DNA from: Eudromia elegans
Taxonomy: Eukaryota > Chordata > Aves > Tinamiformes > Tinamidae
Length of the DNA: 64,000 nt
Assembly: GCA_003342815.1 (NCBI GenBank)
Contig: PTEX01000312.1
Coordinates: 702,023-766,022, forward strand
Direction: 5' to 3'
Below, one piece after another: positions 1-13,415 of the stretch; the stretch's first letter is position 1; every line of letters begins with the position of its first letter. A model generated the notes under the pieces. The model was not told the origin of the DNA and did no database searches. It was given only the letters and a program-made list of their open reading frames with translations. The position numbers were made by a program, and so were the translations under genes.

Positions 1-535
1 ACATGGCATGTTTGCTATCTTTGAAGGGAGAGATTCTCATTTCACATTTAGCTAGTTCTTAGTTCTTTAATTAAGGTTTGAAGCTTTTTATGAAAAGGAA
101 ACATAACAATGTTGCCACTGTTCCCATATTTATGAATATACCCATAGTACCCTGTGGTACAAATTGTACCTCAAAAAGAAAACAGTAAATTATCCAGAAA
201 AAAAATGTGAAATAAAACTATTCAAAGTTCTTCTGGTTAGTGACTATAGGACAATTTCAGCTAATCAGAAGATCTTATTTTCAGATACTAGTAATAATTT
301 GGCTGCTTTTGTTTGTAGGGTCTCCCCTGCCGTTTTTTTTATTTTTGAAATAGCACAATAAGCAACTTGAAGATCTCCCCCAAAATGGAAATACCCCAGG
401 TTACTACTCATTTCTGAAATTTTCACCTTGCAGTTTTTAAACAGTTCCTTATCTTAGATCTTTCAGACAGGATTCTTAAGAAAAAAAGAGTAAATTTCTA
501 AATCCTACTAATATTTACTTAAAAGAAGAATATTT

Positions 536-554
536 ATAATATATATATATATAT
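536..554. repeat. (AT)n microsatellite
   Basis: A run of alternating A and T, about nine dinucleotide units, read directly from the sequence. Confidence 0.85.
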
Positions 555-662
555 GTTGTTAACTGTGTGCTTAATGTATGGCTTCAGGAGAAACAAAATG
601 ATACACCAATGTCAGTATTGAACCAGAATTGATTCTGAACCAAGTTTTTGACATTCTAGGTT

Positions 663-723
663 AAAAACAAAACAAAACAAAACAAAAAAAAAAAAACAAA
701 AACCACAACCACAACAACAAAAC
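663..723. repeat. A-rich (AAAAC)n / (CAA)n simple repeat
   Basis: Four or five AAAAC units lead into a pure A run and then CAA/CCA units. It lies about 60 bases before LTR-A on the left side. It could be the decayed poly(A) tail of an unrecognised retroposon, but no body of such an element is visible upstream. Confidence 0.8.
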
Positions 724-778
724 ACTACACTTTTCACCCTTGGACCCTTGGTTTACAGGCCTAATAAGGAAAAACTAT

Positions 779-784
779 GCATAC
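779..784 (+). repeat. Left target-site duplication of LTR-A
   Basis: GCATAC lies directly before the LTR start and GCATAT directly after its end (1134-1139), five of six bases equal. Six-base duplications are usual for alpha- and betaretrovirus-type integrases. Confidence 0.65.
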
Positions 785-993
785 TGTGGGAAGTTTTAGA
801 GTAAAATAAGGTAAAGGACTTAGTATGATTTAGGCTTAGCGTAGGTAGATAGAACATGGCGTTCGGAAGATCTCGCGATGTTACGGAAAGTCAGGTACGG
901 AGCTTACGAACAACAGGGCATAGCCATATAAGGTAAAAAGTAGCACCTAGCCCCCTGATTGGGCATTAAGTGCGTTTCCGCATTTTATGGCAG

Positions 994-1000
994 TATAAAT
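994..1000 (+). promoter_or_regulatory. TATA box of LTR-A
   Basis: TATAAAT lies about 24 bases before the AATAAA signal, the normal U3/R arrangement of compact avian retroviral LTRs. Whether it is active is unknown. Confidence 0.55.
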
Positions 1001-1017
1001 GAAGATCAAACGACGCA

Positions 1018-1023
1018 ATAAAC
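1018..1023 (+). terminator. Poly(A) signal of LTR-A
   Basis: AATAAA in the R region. The same motif sits at the same place, on the minus strand, in LTR-B (39510-39515). Confidence 0.6.
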
Positions 1024-4000
1024 ACCATTTGCTGCATCCTCATATTGGTGTCTGTGCTCAATGGCCCTGAGGTGGGGGTAACCTCAGCCCAGTCCGGCAA
1101 CCGAATGAGGCTTGCCAATGCAAGACGGAAACAGCATATAAATTGGGAGCTGTGAATACACACACAACCCCATTGGGATACTCCATTGCACATGCAATTA
1201 CATTTTCAAGTCACTGTAACAGTAGGAGGAGGAGAAGAGCATGAAATACACAGTTTCGCTAACTTACCTGAAGTAAGTAAAGTTCTTCACAGAATTATGA
1301 TCAAAATATTATCAAAAACATTACCAAAATATGTTCACTTGTTGGCGTAGTACTATCAGTGATTATTATTACTTAGATAGATCTGGGGAATGATGCTGTC
1401 CCGGATAGCTTATCTTTAAAGCTAGTTATCCACCATTTGTGTTCTGTTCGTTGTCATAAATCCCAAATTGTATTCAACAGTTCATTGCTGAGTGGTACCG
1501 TTGGCTAGGGGAGTAGCAAGTGAAAGTTGAATGTGACCACAGAGAGATATTTTTCATACCATATGATGACATCTTTCCATGCAACAGCAGGAAAGACGTA
1601 AATTATGATAGCTTTCCAGGACTGGGGAAGGGAATATGTTGAGAGAGACAGGGTAGAAGAAAATCAGAAAAACAGCTTGACGTGTCTGTGCAAATGCAGA
1701 TAACTTTAACAATAAAAAAAAATTTGCAGTTTTGTTTATACTTGTTTGCAAAACAATAAAAGCAATATTTGGCAAACATAGGACATTGAAAAAGGATGCA
1801 AAAACTAATGTAGCTTTTTTCAGCTATTTCTTTTTATTTCTTCCCACTATATTTTTTTTAAATGGAGTTTAGAGTATTTAGGAGGACACATCCAGTTAAA
1901 AAGTTCTGCCATAAAGAAGCCATCTCAATGTGCAGTGTCAAAGATCATCTCCTTGGACTGTAGCAGGAACACTAGTGCATTCCAGCACAAATATGCACCA
2001 CGTGTGTGGTGGAAAAGCAAGACTGGAAAAGCAAGAGTTACTTTAATGGAGAAGCACTGAAAGAGAAGCAAGATGCCTGCTCAGCATTTAAATATTTAAT
2101 CACATTGAGGAGGGGAAAAGTTAGAACAATTAAAATGATCTAAGGAAATAATTAGAAAAATGTTATTTCTACTCTGGTATTTTTGAAGTTTAAAATAGAA
2201 TGCTAGCACTTCCTAGTTTAGATTACAGCTTATTTGTACAACAGTTCAAGCAGAAGAGGAAAAGTTATGATTTTCCTAATGTTAGCAAACAGAAAACATG
2301 GATATAATTTGAGAAAACACAATGGGAGAAGATGGGAGAAGAACATGAGAATGAGCTGAATTTAATTATCATTTTTCTCTAATTTCATGTTTAAGAGTAT
2401 TTTAAATTCAGCATAGCCATTAGATTAGAAAAATTCTAGAAAATGTTACTAGAAAATACCCAAGCTATTTTTATGAACACATTCGCCCTTCAAATCAGTG
2501 TTATTCATTAGCTAAAAAGAAAGTAACAATTTATGTTTAAAAGTCAGCTTAGTTAGTGGAGAAGGAGTTACCTTCAAGATGGATGCTCTTTTAGTTTGAT
2601 GTATTTATTGAAATCCCATCAGATGCACCTAAAGGGGTGCACAGGGTGAATATACTTCTAGCAGTGTACATGGAAACATAATGGAGTACACAGCAGCAGC
2701 AGCAGGCACGCACTAGGCCATTCCCTCTCTGAAACAGATTCTGAGAAAAGGAGAAAGAATGAGAAAAGTCAGATAGGATAAGTCTTTTCTCTATATGTCT
2801 TGAAGAATAATGTAAGCCTGCTAGAAAAGCAGTATTTCCTCAGAAGGGACTCCATACGTATGTATGGATATAGGTCACTCCAGTCACTTGTCCTGTTAGA
2901 AACAGTTAAGAGCCTCAGTTGTCCCTTAAGGCTCAGTAGCAATGGCTAACACCACCTGACAAGAACGATCTGTCAACTTTGTATACCTGAAGAGAGGTAC
3001 AATGCTTTTTGAAGGTTATATAGGAACAAGAAAAGCTACGGCGCACAGATGGTTAGAGAGTCAAAACTCAGCAGACAGGGATCCTCATGAGCATATTAAA
3101 ATTATTCAGTAGAAAATATTTTTTAGAGGATATGCTTTCAATTGGCAAGTGTTATTATCCTCTTGAATTTTATTTTCTTAGTGGGAACCAGACACAGGTT
3201 CTTGGTAGCAACAGGAAGATTAAGAAAGAACAGCAAAGACAGAATGTTGTGAAAAACAATCAAAAGACTGCACAAGTCAGTTATCTAAAAGCTGAAATGA
3301 CAAAAAATATAAAAAGGTTTACAGTTTTAAAATCAAGACATTTGAAACTGTATTCCTGACCTGGCAGCAAGATGCCATACAGATCTCAACTTGGTTACAG
3401 CAGAAGGCCACCCTTGAAGAAGATGGTGCTAAAAGGAGCTGAAAGCTACTACATAATCAATGGTACATGTAGAATGATGGAAAATACAATCTCATAGTCT
3501 TTTAATCTTGGGTCAAATGGACCTGCATTGAAGCCTGAACAATCAGTAGCCTGTGGCAGCTGCACAAGCTGCAGCAATCATCTCAAATGCCTGGCATGAT
3601 ACAGAGAAGGTGAGGAAGACTAACTGCTTGGGCTTTGGAACTAAGTGCTCACTCAAACAAGAAACAGAAGTTTGAGACCTCCATTTCACATACTGGGGCC
3701 AGCAGGGAAACATAGAGTTACTTCACAGGTGTCCTCTCAAAGACTGCATTAACAGCTGGAAGGCGAAGGAGAAGATGAAATACAGTTCATTCTGTGGTGG
3801 AAAGAGGAATTTTGAGAAAGTAAGGTATAAATAGGAAAATCATCATACAGACAATTAGTCAAGAAGAGTAGAGCTAATGAATGTGGTACTCTTCAAGCTC
3901 CATGTGCCATACGGACTAATCATACCCTGTTAAAAGTATTGCAAAAGAAAAACTCCGTGGTGTTACTTGACAGGGAGTGAACATATACAAATTGATAATG

Positions 4001-4296
4001 TAGATGTGGATGCATGCTTTCTTGAAGGTATTAATATGTAACTGTAACATCACTGCTGTAATATCACTGTAGCATGCTTCTTAGTAATATTGTTCTGGCA
4101 AATGAGTGAACAAATGAAGATTTCGTTCAGAAATGTATGATCTCTGCAATAGTCTTTAGTTACAGAAAACTAAGCTAAGCTAGTGAAAACAGGAATAGAG
4201 GAGCATGTCTGCAAGGAATACAGGAAAAAATAACTCGGAAAAAAAAAAAAAAACCTTGGAGTGAAATTTGCTGTCATTCCCTGGATCACATTTACT

Positions 4297-4361
4297 ACAT
4301 ACATATACTATATATATACACACTATATATACACTGCATACATGCACTACATACATACATG
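4297..4361. repeat. Mixed (CATA)n/(TA)n/(CA)n simple repeat
   Basis: Alternating purine-pyrimidine tract made of CATA, TATA and CACA units, read directly. A 65-codon open frame crossing it on the minus strand is an artefact of the repeat. Confidence 0.75.
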
Positions 4362-7300
4362 TTAAGGACTTAAACACTAATGTGAAGGCTATATAAAAAC
4401 CTGTATAGCAACTGAAGGCAAGAATACTTGGCTACAGCCCATGGCTAGGTTAGATCAGGGAGCAAGATTTGAACTTAGTTTATTACTTTAGTGTGCCTTT
4501 TGACCAGAAGGTCTCAAAGCATTTTCATATATGATCACTACAGCCACTTTAGGGTTTTTAACTTGGTGAGAAGAGTCTAAAATTCACCTAGAAAAGGAGA
4601 ACTGAACTGTCACCAAAGACAGGTAAAGTCTGCCTGCCGTTAAAGTTTCTCTCTACCTCACATACTATCCCCTAAAAAAATTGCATAACTACTCTGTTTT
4701 TGCAAGCATCATTGCATAGTTCTATTGAAGTCCCCATGGTATGAAGTGGAGCATTAAACAGGATGAATTCTACAGACTTCCTTCAAAGCTGGCAATAGCA
4801 CAAGCCACCTTGAGCTATTCATTAGGAAACAGGAAGAGGAAAACAACTCAACATTTTCCATAGAGATGAATTACACCATCATTATATCAAGACTCAAAAC
4901 TTAATAAAGTTCATCTTCTTTTACTCTTTTTTTTAAAAAAAAATAAACTTATTTAAATGTATATTCATCAACATGTGTGAAGCAGGAATGGTTTTCAATA
5001 CCATGGCTACGATGATACACATCACAAGAGAGAGAACTTTTTAGCTTCTTTTGTTAAGGTCTGTGCTTGTATAATGGACCATGCTCCATTTTTCTGCCCT
5101 TTGCAAAGAACTAAATGTTCCTTTAAACAAAAACTAAAAAAAAAGAAAAAGAGAGATATTCAGTGTGATCACTCAGTCCATAAACTCATTTTGTATTTGC
5201 CATAGCTTCAGATGAAAAACAGCTGTATATGTGTCTCAAGCGTTCTCATACCACATGGTAATTTTGCATGTGGCTCATTTGTGTGCACTGCCTCTAGGCA
5301 ATAGTTACAGAGCCAAATTGTTTGCTTTCTTGTTTCTACAAACGATATGATAGCAAATGTCTTCAGTAAAAAGTTCTGTAAGTGACCAGAATAATTAGCA
5401 GGGGGTAGAGTTGAATTTTGAAGCATACCACCTGTGAGACTCATTATAAGAATGATAAAAAAGTTGAAAATTATCAAAGAGAGTAAATCCAAACATTATC
5501 CATGAATGAACAAGAACATATATACATATATATGAATGTTATTAGTATCTTCCATGTCAGTAGCAGTTGTTTTATGCCAAGTAAAATGAGAAATACCCTT
5601 GCCTAGCTGAGAAAATTCCAAGTGCAATGCAATTCATTAAGAAGAACAGAAGCTTTAAAATTACCTGACTGCCACTGAAATCATTAAGATAAAGTGAAGC
5701 TTATATTGCCTAACCAATAAAAACCACTCCTTATTCAGCTGATAGCTTTGCCTTTCATGCATTGAAGAATGGGATCATTCTTGAAGAGTGACTTGCAACC
5801 CATACCGTAAAGCATTGAACAAAAGGCAGAGGAAGCACGTTCCAAACAAAGAATCACTATAGATGTTATGAATCAGAGATCATAGCACAGTAAGTCTATG
5901 ATTACCATTTCTTTTCTTTTAAAAGATATATATTATAATCAAAGGATGAACAAATTTTACATGGGAACTGTAGTTTCATCCTATTTCATTTCAAACTGCG
6001 TCCTTTTCTGCAAAGTTGTTTCCCTGATCTGTTCTATCAAAGCATTCTCTTTCTTTCAAATCCTTCCTGAAAATTCCCTTTCCCTACATTTACATCAGTA
6101 ATATATAGTGTCTGTTACCTGTAGCCCATGACTTCATAGAAACAAGCTGTAGCACAACATATCCTGCCAAGAATACATAGAAGGAGGAGTACAGCCACAA
6201 CTGAGTGCTTCCTCAGGCCACCAAATTCCTATTTTGTAATAGATTAATTACATTAGACATACCTTTCTGGGAAATGACACTGGTGCAAAGGTGTTTGTTT
6301 TGTTACTGTGTTATTGTTGATGTTGTTTTTAACTGGAGATTCAAAATTATATTTCTCCTGGGCAGTGAATTCAGGTTCTCCATACTGAAGCAGGTATCAT
6401 CACTTCGGTGCTACTGTGTAGGAATAGAGAGCAGCAGTGTCAAAATAACCACTGGTTATTCTTAATAAAAGGTCATTTTCTTTTTGCTGCCATCACTCTG
6501 AGTATGCTTTCTGTACTGACTCAGCTAGGAATGCCTGCGTAGAGGTTTCCAGCTAAACTGAGATGGATGGGATACATTAGGCTGCTTAGTGTTACCAAAC
6601 TGGGAAAGGTTTGGAATACAAGCACATGAGCTGGTGGAACCTCACTGACAGTAGATACCTAAGGAGTCACACTACTCTTGGGACCTGTGTTTGACCTAAG
6701 TGTCTTCACTGATCCTAAATTTGTTGAGAATTTAAGCATATACACATCCCAATATTACTGTGTAGCACTTCCTCTTTTTGCTGCCTCAAAGTGTGACCAG
6801 GTGTCTCCAGTCTCTAGACAACCTGCAAATTTCAGTCTATAGACTCTGCTTTTTGCTTTCCACAGTGATATCTTTATTGCTGAGTACCATACCTACTTTA
6901 CCAGAAGGTAAGCCTCAGAAGTTTAAAAAAAGCCCTATGTTAGTTTTTTCTACTTGCGATGCCTCTACGGGCTGCAGAGCCTGTAAAAGCACATTTTTTT
7001 CATATGCATTTTACAGCTGATTGTTTAAGAAGCAGTTTCACTCTCGTACTTCTGTAACAGGCCTTTGCCAGAATTTCCTCCCTCCATAGCTTTGTTATTT
7101 CTCATAGGAATTAAGTTTTTACAGTTGTGACTTACTAGTAATTTTAAGAGATAATGGACCTCCATAAGGCAGTTCCCCTTCTCACTCTTCCATCATTGCC
7201 TTTTTTTCTTGTTGTTGTTGTTTACTACTTCATCCCTCTTGAAGTTAGAGCTTAAAGTTAGTTATTTTTACCATTATAATCATATAAATTACTCAATCAA

Positions 7301-8193
7301 TTTCCCCCAAACTGGTAGCTCAAAAACAAAGTTAGCTTGTCTCTGAGCTGATAGGAAGGAGAACAAGCAGACTCTCTGTTGCAAGATTACTAAAATGGAA
7401 ACTGCTAATTTCAAAAATTTCCTTCACAATTCTCCAAAATCCCCATAGCATCTACTGAGATTGCATTTTGATATTGGGAAAAAAGGCAAGGCAAAAGGAG
7501 CTCTTGTAGATTGGTAGATTTTTGCAGGGAGGCAAGGGTGGGGAAAGGAATAGAAAAAGCTGGTGTCGACTTAAATTGGTAGAGATACTGCATTTCTTCT
7601 GTTTGGAAAACATTTTTTGAGTTCTGTAAATGGCTCAACACTAAAGATTCAAACACAGAAGTGTAAACAAGAAATCAAAGGTCAGTCATTTCTCTGTGAT
7701 GAAGAACACAGGAAATTCTGCACAGCCATAGTGTTTCATGGCCAGGAAACAATTGATTTAGTTTATCTCATTTGGGGTTTGGAAAACATGGAAGAAGTAA
7801 TTTCAGATTCATTAAACCCCAAAGATAAGGTTACCAATACCAGATAGCATTCTTATTAAAGGAAGAATCAATTTTAAATCAGTTCTTCTCATGTATCAGG
7901 AACTACAGCATACCCTTATTGCCCTGATAAATATTGAAGTGGGGCAATCAAAACTTGACATAATCTCTTGAAATTCAGAAAACTAGCTGATAATGAAGTG
8001 AAAAAGAAAAATCACACAGTACCATCTGTTATGATCTTTCCTTAATGTGGCAGATTACATTTTACGGCCAGAAAAACCTCTCCAAAATTTAAAATATGAC
8101 CTTTCAATAATGCAGGCTTGTATCAAAAGGAGGAATAGAAGTAAGATATTGCAGTGAAAGAAATTGAATTTAAGTCCATAAGGAANAAAATAA

Positions 8194-8205
8194 GGGGGGG
8201 GGGGG
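8194..8205 (+). repeat. G12 homopolymer
   Basis: Twelve G in a row close to an undetermined base (N at 8186). Such runs often cause sequencing uncertainty, so the exact length is doubtful. Confidence 0.8.
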
Positions 8206-11200
8206 AAAGGCAAGACAGAAAGTAACAGCATTTAGTTTAACTTTGCTGTCTACTTATCATTTTTAATATAGCAAATAGGTCAATACAAAGCTAATGAAAT
8301 ATCTGGGTAATTACTACATGTGATGCAGTTTAAAAGCTCCCACACTAAACATCTTGACTAGAGCGAACAGTTGCAATTCTTCTTATGCATTATACAAAAA
8401 ACATAACATTGCTCAACAATAACAAAAAACATTGCTGCATTACTAAGGATTCATCTAGACCTCCAGCTTAAAACAAATTTCTATTTTTTTCTCCATCCCT
8501 TCAGCATTTAGCCTTCTCAATTTTTTTTTTTTTTTTTGGTGTGGGGGAAGGCAGAGGGTATTGAAGGGCGGGACATATACTTTTTACTGTCTTCTCCTGG
8601 AGAACATAGAGAAACTGCTTTCATTTACAACTTATGCCAATTAAAATACAGTTATTTATTCAAGCTGTTAAATTACTCAGAGACTGAAGTGCAGCAAGCC
8701 ACTTTTTGAACATCTCTGTCATTGATCGATGTGGACAGGAAGCTTAGGAACACCAAGAGCTCTTAAAAGACAAAATGAAATAATAATAACAAAGTAGTAT
8801 TAAACTGTAGTATTTATAATTTTCTAGCACATTACTTATACTAGTTCTTATTGAAGGAATGACTTTGGCACAAGGGCAAATAAATCTTGAACCTCATATT
8901 GCCATACTAAAGGCAAACTATCACCAAAAAAGATAAAATAATACTACATCATCTTTTATATTTAAAAGAAAAAAAAGCAGCTATGTATCTCTATACGAAA
9001 AAGAAAGTGAAACAGAACATAGAGCTATAATTCTGCACACAGTGTTTCTTTATTAATATGATCCAACAACAAAAGGAAGCAAAAATTAGCTTCCTAAGCT
9101 TTTGAGATTCTTGTACTGCAATTAAGCAAAATCACTTTTTTTTATGAAAGCAATGAAAAAAAGGAAAACACTGAAAGACTCAAAAAAAAAAAAAACCCAC
9201 AGGAAAACTCAGTGAGTTTAGCATCTTCTCCATCTTGCAGTATTTTGGTGAATAGATAATGCAAACTAAAGTATCAAGGAAATTTTGGACATTTTGAAGT
9301 AGAAGTGAAAGTGTTAGACCATGTAGTAAAATTTACCTGTTGCTTTGAAGGTTAGCACAGAAGTCTGTCTATCAGACAAGACCTGCACTGGGTCACGTGG
9401 GAAGCTGCAGAAAGAGCATAGAGATCTACCTCTGGCAGACCAGTTGCTGGTTAATTCTTTCAGTTTTCAGGATGCAGCTAGAGCAGGTACTTGGTAAGGG
9501 AAATGCTTGTGCTTCATGCAGTTTGTATATATCCTACCAGAATCACCTACCATAATCAACCCATTTCACTTATATTCAGAAAGTCTATTATTCCTCGTTC
9601 TTTCACTGTTTCCTTCATGCTTACTGTTCAAAAAAGAAAAATTACACATTGGCACAAGCCATTCTTATTTTTCCAATATTGAAAGAATTCAAAAAATTTC
9701 AGAAAGTTTTTACTAAGTGAATACCCACTTTATTAATTCACAGTAGAAGTCCTACCAGTATATTTTAAGTCTAAGTAAGAGTGATTTGTGTTTAAATAGG
9801 TATCTCTTATTATGACTTGATTTGCACATATGCTGCTGCAAAAGTCTTCATTGGTGCTTGTCAAGGGCTTTTTGCCTTCATACCTACTGCTGAATATCTT
9901 TCTTTCACAAATGCAGATGGTGTCAATTCCCAAATGATATTAATGAAATTAAAGGTTATATTTCACTTACCCAGGTTGCCACAATTTTCTTTCTTTCAAT
10001 AGCACATTTTATTTTGACTTTTTGACTAAAGTCAAATTTCATCAGCCATCCATACAAGCAGGGAAATTAAATCCTATCACTTTGATCACCTGTTTACCTC
10101 AAAATTTTGTTTGTTACGTTGACATCTCTCAAACCTATATATTCTACAGTTGATACCTGAACTAATTTCTCTAATCAGTCTATTCCCATGGCATATTACT
10201 TCTTCTCTCTACTGTTTTATCCTTCAGCATGCGTTCCTGACTTCCCTAGCTGTTCCTGCCATCCTCCTTGCATTTTTCCTCTTACCACAAGCTTTTGTCA
10301 ATTCTCTACTTCAACTTAACATTCCAAAAAACACAGTTTAGTGCACCACTAATTTTCTGAAGTTTTGGCCATAAACGAAGGAATAACCAGGAGTAATTTT
10401 TTTATTACTATTATTATTATATTTAAAATGTAAACAGGCCTGTGCAGTGCAACACAAATCTAACAAAAATTAAGGTAGGGCAGATTTATGCTGGGAGCTC
10501 CTGCCTATCCAAATGCACAGCGAGGGGTGTAAGGGGTGCTGCAAGGTCTGGCTGCCTAACCACAAGTGTGGGAGTGCAAAAAGCTGTGAGGGTGGAAAGG
10601 AATCTCCACCAGGTAGGGCACAGAGCCTGAACAGAAACCAGCAAGCTAGCAGAAGGTGCAGAGCACTCTGAGTATTTACATTTTATCCACATAAACACTG
10701 TGTTTTTAGATAAATTGACAATTTCAACACCATAACAGAACACAAGGAAATATTGCAATACAAGTGGTAATTGGAACTTTTCTTCTTTCAGTGCCACAGC
10801 TGTTTCATTAGTCTCCCCTTAATCCTTTACCGAGCAAAACCCATTCAACTGACTCAATGCAATGGTGAAAATTAAATCATTCTCAGTAGGAACTCTGGAA
10901 CAAACTATAATTTACCCTCCAGTAATGTACTAATGAATTCATTGGTGGTTTAAAGTTTTCCCTCCCTGAACTTTTAAAAAGTTGCCCCCACATGGAAGTA
11001 GAAGACAGTAAAAGAAGGGAAAAAAATGAAATGCAGTATGCTTGTTAGCATTTTTTTTAGTAGATCTGTTACCACACGATTCTTGCCAGTTATCTTCAGC
11101 TAGATGCTGGAGAAGATGAAACTTTCAAGCACCTTTTGCAGACTAGTTAACCTATACCACTTTCATCTTTTCTTGTGGATCACTTTTGATGGTGCAAACA

Positions 11201-13176
11201 TGAGCAAACCTTTCCAATCACAAGTCTGCTTTATGGTTACAGGGTCTATTGCTTTGTTCCTGGAACCACACTTCTGTCTTAAGAACTAGTTAAGGGAATC
11301 AAAATATTTTGACTAATGTAGTCCTTACAGTCTTGATACCAAAATCCATGGGTAAACGTGTTACAAACAAATGATATATTCTGCTTAAAGTCTGTCAAAG
11401 CAAGCGGAAAAATTTGACCTCTTTCAGTTTGTGCCCAGGAAAGTCTATACAACACTCTTGATTTAGCGAATTTAGCAACAATTTCTCTTTCTGTCAGCAT
11501 TCCTGAACACATTTTACTTGCAGGACTGTTGTTCTTTTATATTAGAACTGACACTTCCACATAACTAATTAACTGTTGTGCACTGCAAAATTAATGGCAA
11601 GCATTAAATACGTTATTAATTTATTTATGTATTTTCTAACACAGGATACCCGCCCTCACCATGCTGCACTTTCATTTTTGTATATGTGCTGACACAATTA
11701 AGTGTTACTGCATCTTTTTGAGATTTGTCATCTCTAAATATAATAAGAGGACAAAAGGAGATAAAGAACTTTTTGTACCTGAAACCTGTAATCCAGCAAG
11801 CAGGCCTGAAGGTTAAGAGGAGAATCAGGAGCACGCTCTGCAGGTGAGGAGGTAATTGCGATTGTATTTTTTTTCCTTTTTTTAAGCTTCAGCTTAAGAA
11901 AAAAAATTGCTTATGAGGCTATGAATGCTTATGAAATATGCCATTATGAACCTAATACTGTTACAAAATTAATCAGTTAAAAAGAGTAGGGCCTGTGAGT
12001 TTGACTTTTTTTTCCCCCTCCACTGAAATATGCAAGAAAAGTTCACATCTATTTCAATACAAGAAAGGGTATAGTATGATTGTTTTCAGATTATTTTGTA
12101 TCTGCTAAGTGAAATAGTATTATACTGGGAAAAAATAGATTTTACATTCTATGAAGATATTACTGAACAAAAATTTCAAGAGGAAAACAAAACTATAAAA
12201 CTTACTTGACAAGGCCATTTTAAAAACTGTTTTTCAGGATTCTTCTCTCGCTCTATCTATACACTATATGACACTGAACCAGACTCAAAACTGTCATTCT
12301 GCCTGAAGTAGTTTTTCTAAACAATATTGGAAAATGTCACTTTCTGCAGAATCAGAAAAGCGAAACAAAATATGAAACATAGACCAAAGCCAGGACTCTC
12401 CATGTGAAAACTACAGTGGGCTGACTCTGTCAAATTTAAATAGACAGGCACTAGGAAAATTCTTTTTCAGAAAAGTTGTGAAAATATCATAGAACTTGGT
12501 CCAAGACTTTGTTGGTTATATTTGGCAAGCACTATGTGTTGCCATACTGTTGCACCTTTGGCAATAAAACTTGTGAGATACGGTCCAAGCAGTTAGGATA
12601 AAAAGTCTTGAATCGTATTTTGAGTGTTATCAGATCACCATGGGAAACAGTGTTCTTTCATGGCACTGTGGAATTGTTCCTTTACTCTGCTAACTTCTTG
12701 CAGCAAATTGCCACTTTATCTCTTACTGGGCAGTAACGTCAATAATTTTTTATATTTTAGGAAATGAATCTTGCTATCTTGTTAGTATAGATTGAACCCA
12801 GAGATCCCACACATTGGTTATAACATCATCATTAAGCTCTATTAAGTATAGAATCTTATGGTTGTTATCTCTTTTGAGACTGCCTTCAAAAAAACAAACA
12901 AAAAAGAATGAGCTCGTCTCTCTGAACAAATCAATGGTCATAGACAATTTCTTCTTTAGAAGATCCTGCTGGCCTGTGGATCCTAATGAGATGGTAACAA
13001 CCATCTGTGACCCCAGTGTGGGATTAAGTCACTTAATCAGTGCAGGACAGTGGTCTGCAGTGTTTAGCATTTCCTCTCAGCTGCTTCTGAGATCAAGTTT
13101 TGCGATTCTCTACTTTAAGGTGTTGCATTCTTCATGGGCACCATCCAAGGAGAAGCAGCATTACCTCATCATCACT

Positions 13177-13415
13177 GAATCATAGAATAATTACGATTAC
13201 AGAAGAGCCCAGGGGGCATCTGATCCATTCCCTTGTCAGGACCAGATTAGAGTCGTCTCCAGTCAAGGTTTGAATATCTCCTGGAGTGGAGACTCCACAG
13301 CCTCTTTGGGCAACCTGTTCTCAGGGTGGTTACTTGCATCATGAAAATTCCTTTTCTAACACATCTGGATGTTATCTTATTGCAATCTGTGCCCATTACC
13401 TCTTTAACTATATCG
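13177..13415 (-). mobile_element. CR1 LINE, 3' fragment
   Basis: Read on the minus strand, the block ends with the CR1 3' signature: a phrase equivalent to 'gagactccact...atattcaaacc' followed by a decayed 3' untranslated region and a terminal ATTCTATGATTC octamer repeat (complement of 13177-13188). Only the last 240 bases of the element remain, the usual 5'-truncated CR1 outcome. It is diverged and frame-broken. The open frames overlapping it (12814-13185 on plus, 13247-13576 on minus) are not genes. Confidence 0.85.

Larger units (their letters stand above)
1..784. other. AT-rich non-coding stretch before LTR-A
   Basis: No gene is supported here. The stretch is AT-rich and holds a short (AT)n tract near 536-554 and an A-rich (AAAAC)n/(CAA)n tract at about 663-723. 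The small open frames in it have no recognisable domain and amino-acid composition typical of chance translation of AT-rich DNA. Confidence 0.6.
785..1133 (+). mobile_element. Solo LTR, endogenous retrovirus, class II (alpharetrovirus-like), short form (LTR-A)
   Basis: A fossil solo LTR of about 349 bases that begins TGTGGGAA and ends GGAAACA, so it has the TG...CA ends of retroviral LTRs. Inside are a TATA box (TATAAAT, 994-1000) and a poly(A) signal (AATAAA, 1018-1023), followed by an R/U5 segment. The order AATAAA-cACCATTTG-...-ATTGGTGTCTG recalls the layout of avian leukosis-type LTRs. It is flanked by a 6-base near-duplication. No primer-binding site, polypurine tract or internal gene lies beside it, so it is a solo LTR left by recombination. 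The same family recurs as LTR-B at 39395-40141 on the other strand, where the U3 is much longer. The R/U5 parts of the two differ at about 11 of 113 bases by eye, so the insertions are moderately old. No gene is present. Confidence 0.8.
1134..13176. other. Unique-looking non-coding DNA
   Basis: About 12 kb of AT-rich sequence with no gene, RNA gene or recognised interspersed repeat. It contains simple repeats: (CAG)5 near 2690-2705, AT/CA-rich tracts near 4297-4361, a T8A9 junction at 4927-4943, a G12 run at 8194-8205, a T run at 8519-8539, an A run near 9183-9194, and (ATT)n near 10402-10420. A 7-base-arm hairpin sits at 2851-2868. Open frames of 60-103 codons on both strands show no domain, no consistent codon bias and no convincing exon boundaries. 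Confidence 0.55.

Noticed and set aside
2690-2705. (CAG)5 as a possible polyglutamine exon
   Set aside because: Only five units, no long open frame around it, and no exon boundaries.
12814-13185. 123-codon open frame on the plus strand
   Set aside because: No domain, composition of translated non-coding DNA, and its end runs up to the CR1 tail at 13177.
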